Part shown: positions 1-6,174 of the stretch, one piece after another
How positions within the stretch are numbered: position 1 is the stretch's first letter
How the letters are laid out: every line of letters starts with the position of its first letter
From: Pseudomonas viridiflava
GTDB lineage: Bacteria; Pseudomonadota; Gammaproteobacteria; Pseudomonadales; Pseudomonadaceae
Direction: 5' to 3'
Assembly (NCBI RefSeq): GCF_900582195.1
Contig: NZ_UTHA01000141.1
Location: 1-48,415 of the forward strand
DNA length: 48,415 nt
Program-made: the position numbers and the translations under genes
Notes under the pieces: model-generated
The model's database searches: none
Seen by the model: only the letters and a program-made list of their open reading frames with translations
Told to the model about the DNA's origin: nothing

Positions 1-51
1 GCCGCCGCAATGTCTATCGCAACGAACAGGACAACACAGCGAGACGCCAAG

Positions 52-1599
52 ATGGCCAACTTAACGCTCTTCAACACGCAATCGAATCACCTGCCGGCCT
101 GCGACACCTTGAATGCTTCCGGTGCCAGCGCTTATGCCTACAGCCCGAAGCACCAACTGGCGCAATTGGCTGTGACCGGTTGCCTGAACCAGACCTTTTA
201 CGCCTCCGCAGAAAGTCAGCTGGATCAAGTGTTGAAGCTGGTGGCCGAACTCGACAGTCGCTTCGTGGCAAAAGCCGCGATTTATGCTCGCAAGAAGGGC
301 CATATGAAAGACATGCCGGCATTGTTGCTGGCGGCATTGACCGCGCAGCGTTCAAGTCTGGTGCCAGAGGTTTTCGAGCAAGTGATCGACAGCGGCAAGA
401 TGCTGCGCAACTTTGTACAGATCCTCCGTAGCGGTGCTACCGGGCGTAAATCCCTTGGCTCGCAACCCAAGCGTCTGGTGCAGAACTGGCTGAACAGCGC
501 GACCGAGCGGCAACTGCTGCAAGCGTCGATTGGCAATCAACCGTCGTTGGCGGACGTGGTGAAGATGGTTCACCCCAAACCTGCCGAAGCGTGGCGCGAA
601 GCGTTTTTCGCCTGGTTGATCGGTAAACCGGTGGAGGCAAAAGCCTTGCCGGAGTTGACCCGCGATTTGCTGGCGTTTCGCAGCGGCGCGAGTGATGAAG
701 TGCCGGCGGTGCCGTTTCAGTTGCTCGGCAACGAAACACTGAGCAAGGAGCAATGGGCCGATCAAGCCCGCAACATGGGCTGGCAGGGATTGCGCATCAA
801 CCTCAACAGCCTGGCGCGCCACGGCGCGTTTGAAGTGCCGGGGTGCATCGATTATGTCGCGGCGCGGTTGGCCGATCCACAGGAAGTGGCGAAGGCGCGG
901 GTGTATCCGTACCAGTTGTTGTCGGCTTATCGGATGATGGGCGAAAACACCCCGGCAGCGATCCGCGAAGCCTTGCAGGAGGCGCTGGAGTTGTCGCTGG
1001 CCAACGTGCCCACGCTTGAGGGCGCGGTGGTGGTTTGCCCGGATGTCTCGGGTTCGATGGGCAGCCCGGTGACCGGTTATCGCCCTGGTGCGACCTCACA
1101 GGTGCGCTGCATCGACGTGGCGGCGTTGGTGGCCGCAGCGGTATTGCGCAAGCAGCCGGCTGCGCGGGTGATGCCGTTCGAGATCAACGTGGTGGATATC
1201 CAGCTCAACCCGCGTGACAGTGTGATCAGCAACGCCGAGAAACTCGCCGGCATTTTTGGCGGCGGCACTAACTGCTCGGCACCGCTGAAGAGGTTGGCGG
1301 ACAGCAAGGCCAGGGTCGATACGTTGATCATGGTCTCGGACAACGAATCGTGGATCGATTCGCAGCGTCGCGGCGCCAGCGAGACGATGCGCCAATGGGA
1401 GCGGATCAAGAAGCTCAACCCCCAGGCCCGGCTGGTGTGCATCGACATCCAGCCAGGCCCTGCAACACAGGCGGCGGATCGCGATGACATCTTGAATGTC
1501 GGCGGTTTCAGCGATGCGGTGTTCGATGTGATCGAGCAGTTCACCAGCGGCCAATACAGTGCGCAGCACTGGGTCGAGGCGATCGAAAGCGCGTCATGA
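52..1599 (+). CDS. rsr: Ro60-like RNA-binding protein Rsr (TROVE + vWA)
   Basis: Bacterial orthologue of the Ro60 autoantigen, a ring-shaped HEAT-repeat (TROVE) protein that binds Y RNAs and ends of misfolded RNAs. The N-terminal two thirds is helical and carries TROVE-type stretches such as HQLAQLAVTGCLNQTFYAS and FVAKAAIYARKKGHMKDMP. The C-terminal von Willebrand A domain has a complete MIDAS: DVSGSMGSP starting at Asp331, the threonine in GGGTNCSAPL, and the aspartate in MVSDNESW. I chose the ATG at 52 (MANLTLFNT) because the protein family begins near there; an in-frame ATG at 10 adds 14 residues, and neither has a strong ribosome-binding site. Non-coding Y-like RNAs begin 14 bases after the stop, followed by rtcB, so the protein and its probable RNA partners are encoded together. 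The promoter (in relatives, sigma-54 with RtcR) would lie outside the window. Confidence 0.93.
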   Translation: MANLTLFNTQSNHLPACDTLNASGASAYAYSPKHQLAQLAVTGCLNQTFYASAESQLDQVLKLVAELDSRFVAKAAIYARKKGHMKDMPALLLAALTAQRSSLVPEVFEQVIDSGKMLRNFVQILRSGATGRKSLGSQPKRLVQNWLNSATERQLLQASIGNQPSLADVVKMVHPKPAEAWREAFFAWLIGKPVEAKALPELTRDLLAFRSGASDEVPAVPFQLLGNETLSKEQWADQARNMGWQGLRINLNSLARHGAFEVPGCIDYVAARLADPQEVAKARVYPYQLLSAYRMMGENTPAAIREALQEALELSLANVPTLEGAVVVCPDVSGSMGSPVTGYRPGATSQVRCIDVAALVAAAVLRKQPAARVMPFEINVVDIQLNPRDSVISNAEKLAGIFGGGTNCSAPLKRLADSKARVDTLIMVSDNESWIDSQRRGASETMRQWERIKKLNPQARLVCIDIQPGPATQAADRDDILNVGGFSDAVFDVIEQFTSGQYSAQHWVEAIESAS

Positions 1600-1613
1600 A
1601 TTGATTGATCACC

Positions 1614-1671
1614 GGCGCTGAATGCCGATGGGACTACATCCAAAACGTCTCATCAAGCCCTTGTCAGCGCC
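1614..1671 (+). ncRNA. Y-RNA-like element 1 (no tRNA-like module)
   Basis: The outer helix GGCGCTGA (1614-1621) pairs perfectly with TCAGCGCC (1664-1671). Inside it lie left-strand ATGCC, an inner helix GATGGGAC (1627-1634) with GTCTCATC (1647-1654, one G-U), a 12-base loop beginning TACATCC, and right-strand AAGCCCTTG. The same plan (helix ending GA, AATGC, inner helix, ACATC, TTG, helix restarting TC) recurs in the next two elements. It lies between rsr and rtcB, where enterobacterial rsr loci encode YrlA/YrlB RNAs. This is the shortest copy and lacks any T-arm or D-arm. The pairings are read directly; calling it a Y RNA is inference. Confidence 0.55.
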
Positions 1672-1677
1672 AGTGAC

Positions 1678-1763
1678 GGCACGAATGCCTAATGGCTGTA
1701 CATCCAAGGCCGGTTAAGTCCGGAGCGCGGCGACGCGCAACAGTCATCAACTTTTGTCGTGCC
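1678..1763 (+). ncRNA. Y-RNA-like element 2 (reduced tRNA-like module)
   Basis: The outer helix GGCACGA (1678-1684) pairs with TCGTGCC (1757-1763). The inner helix TGGCTGT (1693-1699) pairs with ACAGTCA (1740-1746, one G-U), followed by ACATCC. The interior holds a T-arm-like hairpin, CCGG-TTAAGT-CCGG (1710-1723), whose 6-base loop is one base short of a tRNA T-loop. Next comes GCGCG-GCGA-CGCGC (1725-1738), a GNRA-capped hairpin in the place of the acceptor-like stem of element 3. No D-arm is present. It starts 6 bases after element 1, and a T-run follows at 1767-1772. It is a partial or degenerate version of element 3, or a distinct YrlB-like class. Confidence 0.6.
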
Positions 1764-1782
1764 ACCTTTTTTGCAGTTACTG

Positions 1783-1885
1783 GCAGCGAATGCGACAGGC
1801 ACTACATCGGAAAGCGGGTTCGACTCCCGCCCCGGCAACGGGGGCTCAACTGGCAGAGCCACAGTGCCTGTGTTTTTGTCGCTGC
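1783..1885 (+). ncRNA. yrlA: YrlA-like Y RNA with permuted tRNA-like module
   Basis: The outer helix GCAGCGA (1783-1789) pairs with TCGCTGC (1879-1885). The inner helix ACAGGCACT (1795-1803) pairs perfectly with AGTGCCTGT (1863-1871). Enclosed is a tRNA mimic in circularly permuted order. First is a canonical T-arm, GCGGG-TTCGACT-CCCGC (1814-1830). It abuts an acceptor-like hairpin, CCCG-GCAA-CGGG (1831-1842), closed by a GNRA tetraloop. That abuts a D-arm, GGCTC-AACTGGCA-GAGCC (1843-1860), with the loop GG pair. There is no anticodon arm. This matches the described architecture of bacterial YrlA RNAs, which bind Rsr through the outer helix. It sits 50 bases before rtcB and is probably processed from the operon transcript. 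Confidence 0.85.
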
Positions 1886-1935
1886 AACTTATAGAACAAC
1901 GCCGAATCATCGGCCAATGAATAAAGAATGAAGAC

Positions 1936-3162
1936 ATGAAAGAACACACTTACCAACTGCTCGAAGTCGCCAACGGCAAACCGATCAAACTCTGGACCGA
2001 AGGCGTCCCGGTGGAAAACGAGGCCCGCGAGCAATTGATGAACACCGCGAAAATGCCGTTCATCTTCAAACATCTGGCGGTTATGCCGGATGTGCACCTG
2101 GGCAAGGGCTCGACCATCGGCAGCGTGATCCCGACAGTCGGCGCGATCATTCCGGCAGCGGTCGGCGTCGATATCGGCTGCGGCATGATCGCCGCGCGCA
2201 CGTCGCTGACGGCCGCCGATTTGCCGGACAACCTGCTCGGTCTGCGCAGCGCCATCGAACAAGCGGTGCCGCATGGCCGCAGTTCAAACCGTTCGCGACG
2301 CGACAAGGGCGCCTGGGATGAAATCCCGCAGCAAGCCGATCAGGCCTGGGCGGGGCTCCAGCCACGGTTCAAGTTGATCACCGACAAGTACCCGAAACTG
2401 GCCAACACCAACAACCGTGGGCACCTCGGCACGCTCGGCAGCGGCAACCACTTCATCGAAGTGTGCCTGGACGAAGCCAACCGGGTCTGGTTCATGTTGC
2501 ACAGTGGCTCGCGCGGTGTTGGCAACGCCATCGGCAACCTGTTCATCCAGATGGCTCAGGCGGATATGCGTCAGCACATCGCCAACCTGCCGGATCGTGA
2601 ACTGGCCTACTTCGAAGAAGGTAGCCAGCACTTTGATGATTATGTGGAGGCGGTGGGTTGGGCGCAGGACTTCGCCAGGCAAAACCGTGAGCTGATGATG
2701 CGCGCGGTGATTCAGGCGACACGGCAGATTATTCGCAAACCGTTTGAAGTGGCGCTGGAAGCGGTCAACTGCCACCACAACTACGTGCAGAAAGAGCGGC
2801 ATTTTGGTGAAGAGGTGCTGGTTACCCGCAAAGGCGCGGTGTCGGCGAAGAAGGGTGAGTTGGGGATTATTCCGGGCTCGATGGGCGCCAAGAGTTTCAT
2901 CGTTCGCGGTCTGGGCAACGAAGAGTCGTTCAGTTCCTGCAGCCACGGCGCCGGCCGCACGATGAGCCGCACCAAGGCCAAGAACACTTTTACCGTCGAG
3001 GATCAGATTCGCGCCACTGCCCACGTCGAGTGCCGCAAGGACGAAGCGGTGATCGACGAAATTCCGATGGCCTACAAGGACATCGACAAAGTCATGCACG
3101 CTCAGCGTGAGCTGGTGGAAGTGCTGCACACCTTGCGTCAGGTGGTGTGCGTCAAAGGATAA
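1936..3162 (+). CDS. rtcB: RNA-splicing ligase RtcB
   Basis: GTP- and Mn2+-dependent ligase joining RNA 2',3'-cyclic phosphate or 3'-phosphate ends to 5'-OH ends. At 408 residues it is the length of E. coli RtcB, which it closely resembles throughout. Visible motifs are the metal-binding DVHLGKGST and GVDIGCG (Cys82), NTNNRGHLGTLGSGNHF, HSGSRGVGN, NCHHNYVQKE, IPGSMGAKSF, and SHGAGRTMSR, in which His337 is the histidine that becomes guanylylated. The start ATG follows AAGAATGAAGAC. It lies directly downstream of the Y-like RNAs and 15 bases before the nucleotidyltransferase, so healing, sealing and RNA-quality factors are probably transcribed together. Confidence 0.97.
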   Translation: MKEHTYQLLEVANGKPIKLWTEGVPVENEAREQLMNTAKMPFIFKHLAVMPDVHLGKGSTIGSVIPTVGAIIPAAVGVDIGCGMIAARTSLTAADLPDNLLGLRSAIEQAVPHGRSSNRSRRDKGAWDEIPQQADQAWAGLQPRFKLITDKYPKLANTNNRGHLGTLGSGNHFIEVCLDEANRVWFMLHSGSRGVGNAIGNLFIQMAQADMRQHIANLPDRELAYFEEGSQHFDDYVEAVGWAQDFARQNRELMMRAVIQATRQIIRKPFEVALEAVNCHHNYVQKERHFGEEVLVTRKGAVSAKKGELGIIPGSMGAKSFIVRGLGNEESFSSCSHGAGRTMSRTKAKNTFTVEDQIRATAHVECRKDEAVIDEIPMAYKDIDKVMHAQRELVEVLHTLRQVVCVKG

Positions 3163-3177
3163 AAGGAAAAGCAGGTC

Positions 3178-3966
3178 ATGGAATTGCAAGAGCGTCATCC
3201 GCTGTGCGTCACGATGCGTGCGCGGGTACTGGAAGAGCTGACGCGCATAGAGCGTGAACGCAATGTCACGGTGTTGTATGCCTGTGAGTCCGGCAGCCGG
3301 GCCTGGGGTTTTGCCTCGACCGACAGCGATTACGATGTGCGGTTTGTGTATGTGGAGAAGCCCGAGTGGTTCGTCCAGGTCGATGCGCCACGTGATGTGA
3401 TCGAACGTCCGCTGGACGATGAACTCGACGTCAGTGGCTGGGAACTGCGCAAGACCCTCGGTTTGTTGCGCAAGTCCAATCCAACGTTGCTGGAGTGGCT
3501 CGACTCGCCGCTGGTTTATCGCAGTGAAACCGCGCAGGTGGCACAACTGCGCGAACTCGCCGAAGCGTTCTACAGCCCGCCAGCGGCGCGCAATCACTAT
3601 CTGTCGATGGCGAAGAAGAACTTTCGTGGTTACCTGCAAGGTGAAACCGTACGGTTCAAGAAGTACTTCTACGTGCTGCGGCCGCTGCTGGCGGTGCGCT
3701 GGATCGACCAGGGGCGAGGACGGCCACCGATGACGTTCGCCGACCTGCTGACCACCGTCGACGACCGCGCGCTGCTCGCTGAAGTCGATGAACTGCTGGC
3801 CCTCAAGCGCAATGCCGACGAAAGCGCCTACGGGCCGCGTCGTCCGGCGTTACACGGGTTCATCGCCGCCGAGCTAGAGCGCGAAGTGCCCACATTACTC
3901 AGAACTCAGGAAGACTCGCGACGTCTGGATCGGTACCTCAGGGAAACCGTCGGTTTGTACGCGTAA
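3178..3966 (+). CDS. RlaP-like polymerase-beta-fold nucleotidyltransferase of the RNA-repair locus
   Basis: This 262-residue protein has the minimal nucleotidyltransferase signature near the N terminus: GSRAWG (residues 39-44) followed by STDSDYDVRF with Asp51 and Asp53 as metal ligands. A helical C-terminal half contains KKNFRGYLQGE and RFKKYFYVLRPLLA. This agrees with the RlaP family (RNA-ligase-associated polymerase-beta-like proteins, COG3541), recognised by genomic association with RNA-repair ligases. It starts 15 bases after rtcB and ends 8 bases before rtcA, so it is translationally tied to both. A role in adding or removing nucleotides at broken RNA ends before sealing is plausible, but the substrate cannot be read from the sequence. 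Confidence 0.85.
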   Translation: MELQERHPLCVTMRARVLEELTRIERERNVTVLYACESGSRAWGFASTDSDYDVRFVYVEKPEWFVQVDAPRDVIERPLDDELDVSGWELRKTLGLLRKSNPTLLEWLDSPLVYRSETAQVAQLRELAEAFYSPPAARNHYLSMAKKNFRGYLQGETVRFKKYFYVLRPLLAVRWIDQGRGRPPMTFADLLTTVDDRALLAEVDELLALKRNADESAYGPRRPALHGFIAAELEREVPTLLRTQEDSRRLDRYLRETVGLYA

Positions 3967-3974
3967 GGAATGCA

Positions 3975-5000
3975 ATGAAACAGGAAGTGATAGAACTGGA
4001 CGGTGCCATCGGTGGCGGCCAGGTGTTGCGCAGTGCCTTGAGCCTGTCGATGGTGACAGGCCGGGCGTTTCGCATTAAACAGATCCGCGCCAAACGTAGC
4101 CGTCCGGGATTGCTCAGGCAACATTTGACGGCAGTCATGGCGGCGGCAGAGGTCTGCGATGCGACGGTTTCCGGTGCGCATTTGGGCTCGCAAGCGTTGA
4201 GCTTTGAACCCGGCGCAATTCGCTCTGGCGATTACCAGTTCGCCATCGGCACGGCCGGCAGTTGCACGCTGGTGTTGCAGACCTTGTTGCCTGCATTGTT
4301 GCGGGCACCGCAGGCGAGTCGGGTGCGAATCTCGGGTGGCACGCATAACCCGCTGGCGCCGCCGACCGATTTCCTCACGCGCAGTTGGCTGCCGCTGCTG
4401 CGGCGTATGGGCGCCAACGTTGAGCTGGACTTGTTGCGTCATGGATTTGTCCCGGCAGGCGGTGGCGAGATTGAAGTGAACGTGCAGCCGTCGAGCCTGA
4501 CGCGGCTGGATTTGTGTGAACGCGGCGAGGCGATATCGCAGCATGCATCGGCGCTGACTGCCGGGCTGGCACCGACGGTGGCCGAACGTGAGTTGAGCCA
4601 GGTGGCCAAGCGTTTGCGTCTGCCGCCTGCAGCGCTGCAACATGTCACGCTCGATTCGACGCGGGGGCCGGGCAATGTGTTGCTGCTGGAGTACGCATTC
4701 GAGCACGTCACTGAGGTGTTCAGCGCGTTTGGTCAAGTGTCGCTAAGGGCTGAAAAGGTCGCCGACGCCGCGATCAATCAGGCCGCCGATTGGTTGCGCA
4801 GTGGTGCTGCGGTGGCCGAGCACCTTGCCGATCAATTGCTGCTGCCAATGGCGCTGGCCGGTGGTGGCTCGTTCACCACGCCGCGCATGACCGAGCATCT
4901 GCACAGCAATATTGCGGTGATCGAGTTGTTTTTGCCCGTTCGCATCGATTGTCGGGAGGAGGGCGCTGATCGATTGTGCGTTGAGATCATCGCCAACTGA
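3975..5000 (+). CDS. rtcA: RNA 3'-terminal phosphate cyclase RtcA
   Basis: Uses ATP to convert RNA 3'-phosphates to 2',3'-cyclic phosphates through a histidyl-AMP intermediate, supplying ends RtcB can use. It has 341 residues. Family motifs include RSALSLSMVTGRAFRI, RPGLLRQHLTAV, YQFAIGTAGSCTLVLQTLLP, RHGFVPAGGGEIE, ADQLLLPMALAGGGSFT and EHLHSNIAVIELFLPV. His308 aligns with the adenylylated histidine of E. coli RtcA by eye. The N-terminal glycine motif reads DGAIGGGQ, where E. coli has DGAQGEGGGQ, so the motif is shorter and lacks its acidic residue. A ribosome-binding site AAGGA lies just upstream, overlapping the preceding stop region. A strong terminator follows directly. Confidence 0.95.
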   Translation: MKQEVIELDGAIGGGQVLRSALSLSMVTGRAFRIKQIRAKRSRPGLLRQHLTAVMAAAEVCDATVSGAHLGSQALSFEPGAIRSGDYQFAIGTAGSCTLVLQTLLPALLRAPQASRVRISGGTHNPLAPPTDFLTRSWLPLLRRMGANVELDLLRHGFVPAGGGEIEVNVQPSSLTRLDLCERGEAISQHASALTAGLAPTVAERELSQVAKRLRLPPAALQHVTLDSTRGPGNVLLLEYAFEHVTEVFSAFGQVSLRAEKVADAAINQAADWLRSGAAVAEHLADQLLLPMALAGGGSFTTPRMTEHLHSNIAVIELFLPVRIDCREEGADRLCVEIIAN

Positions 5001-5013
5001 TCGTCTGGCATGG

Positions 5014-5052
5014 GGCGGTGGGATTTCATCAGGAAATCCCACCGCCTTTTTT
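5014..5052 (+). terminator. Rho-independent terminator of the RNA-repair operon
   Basis: A perfect 14-bp stem, GGCGGTGGGATTTC (5014-5027) with GAAATCCCACCGCC (5033-5046), a 5-base loop ATCAG and a run of six T. It begins 13 bases after the rtcA stop codon. Confidence 0.95.
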
Positions 5053-5150
5053 ACGCGCGCAAAAAACTCGTGAAAGGCGGCAAATTGCTGGCCCCCAGGG
5101 TTACGCTTCCCCGGCAAAATCGCCTTTTTTCAAAAGGTTAGGTTGGCTTT

Positions 5151-5480
5151 ATGCGGACGATTGTCATCACCGTTGCAACGCTTTCCCTGGCTGTCTTCGC
5201 CTGTGGAGTGCAGGCGAAAGAGTTGAGCAAGAGTCATCGTTTTGCCTGCATTTGGGGTTCGGACATCGCCGCCGGTGCGCAGCAGTCGAAGCTTTCGGGG
5301 ATTTCGCTGTATAGCGCGCGCAAGCGCCTGCAGGTGCGCAAGTTCCAGCAGCCGTGGATGCGCATGACTGCGATGGGGATCACCGAGCAGACCTACGACA
5401 GCGCATCGAAGCTCAAACCGGCAGCGGTCAAGCAGACCTATTACGAACAATGCGTGCGCCACGAGCTGGCGCAGCGCTGA
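5151..5480 (+). CDS. Small exported hypothetical protein
   Basis: A 109-residue protein with a clear signal peptide (MRTIVITVATLSLAVFACGV, probable cleavage after VQA). The mature part is about 85 residues, basic, and has two cysteines (FACIWGSD and EQCVRHE), which could form a disulfide in the periplasm. I do not recognise the family. It is monocistronic, lying between the rtcA terminator and its own terminator. Confidence 0.75.
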   Translation: MRTIVITVATLSLAVFACGVQAKELSKSHRFACIWGSDIAAGAQQSKLSGISLYSARKRLQVRKFQQPWMRMTAMGITEQTYDSASKLKPAAVKQTYYEQCVRHELAQR

Positions 5481-5483
5481 AGC

Positions 5484-5515
5484 AAAAAGCCCAACCTGAA
5501 TCGGTTGGGCTTTTT
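5484..5515. terminator. Bidirectional terminator
   Basis: AAAAAGCCCAACC (5484-5496), a 6-base loop, and GGTTGGGCTTTTT (5503-5515). It has A- and T-tracts on both sides and serves the small exported protein on the plus strand and the VOC gene on the minus strand. Confidence 0.9.
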
Positions 5516-5537
5516 CATGCCTGTACAAATCTCAGCG

Positions 5538-5951
5538 TCACTTTTCGCTTTCGCAATTGACCATCCACGATACGCCAAAACGATCCACCAGCATGCCGAA
5601 GCGCACCGCCCAGAAGGTCGCTTCTAACGGCATGTCGATGCGCCCGTCCTTGGCCAGAGCGTTAAACACCTGCTCAGCTTCAGCAATGCTGTCGACATTC
5701 AGCGAAATCGAGCAGCCGCTCATGCCCTGGGTCGGGCGATCGGGTGTGGTGTCCGAGGCCATGATCATCTGATCACCCACTTTAAGGCAGGTGTGGATGA
5801 TCAGGTTGTGGTGTTCTGTGGGCACGTGCTCGGCGGCGGGCGTTTCGCCGAACGTCATCATCGCTTCGAGCTTTCCTTGCAAGGCATGCTCGTAAAAGGT
5901 GAAGGCCTCGCGGCAATCACCATTGAAGATCAGATACGGGTCGATTCTCAT
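5538..5951 (-). CDS. VOC-fold protein, PhnB/YjdN-like
   Basis: A 137-residue protein of the vicinal-oxygen-chelate superfamily, PhnB-like branch. It opens with the typical MRIDPYLIFNGDCREAFTFY and continues through MIMASDTTPD and SISLNVDSIAEAEQVFNAL to the C-terminal FWAVRFGMLVDRFGVSWMVNC. The open frame extends 246 bases further upstream, but only the ATG at 5951 gives the family N terminus. The exact reaction of these proteins is generally unknown. It is transcribed alone. Confidence 0.88.
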   Translation of the reverse strand: MRIDPYLIFNGDCREAFTFYEHALQGKLEAMMTFGETPAAEHVPTEHHNLIIHTCLKVGDQMIMASDTTPDRPTQGMSGCSISLNVDSIAEAEQVFNALAKDGRIDMPLEATFWAVRFGMLVDRFGVSWMVNCESEK

Positions 5952-6087
5952 GTCTCTGCTCCCGGCAGTCAGGCGCGGAGCGTGGCGGTTGTTCGCCGGG
6001 TTCCGCGTTCGGCGGTTAACACATAGCAGAGCGTTGGACGCCGGAAAGGGCAGAGTCTCCCAGATGTTTTTGTTCTGAAAAACGCGT

Positions 6088-6107
6088 CGACGATAACGCG
6101 ATCGTCG
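6088..6107. promoter_or_regulatory. Dyad in the VOC/ABC intergenic region
   Basis: A perfect inverted repeat, CGACGAT-AACGCG-ATCGTCG, 67 bases upstream of the ABC exporter start and between divergent genes. It has the size of a repressor operator. No regulator is adjacent, so the binding protein is unknown. Confidence 0.35.
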
Positions 6108-6174
6108 TGTGAAATTCCGTCGTGGCGCTGGAGTACCATAACGCACCGCCATCGCCTGCCGAGTCCTGTGCCCC

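Noticed and set aside
1814..1860. A tRNA gene
   Set aside because: T-arm and D-arm are present but in reversed order, with no anticodon arm and a tetraloop instead of an acceptor end, so it is a mimic within a Y RNA.
1692..1931. A 79-codon open frame between rsr and rtcB
   Set aside because: It covers the Y-like RNA elements, has no ribosome-binding site, and its product (cysteine-, arginine- and proline-rich) resembles no protein; RNA structure explains the sequence better.
2284..3639. A 451-codon minus-strand frame
   Set aside because: It is antisense to rtcB and the nucleotidyltransferase gene, and its product is histidine- and arginine-rich as expected of a shadow of high-GC coding sequence.
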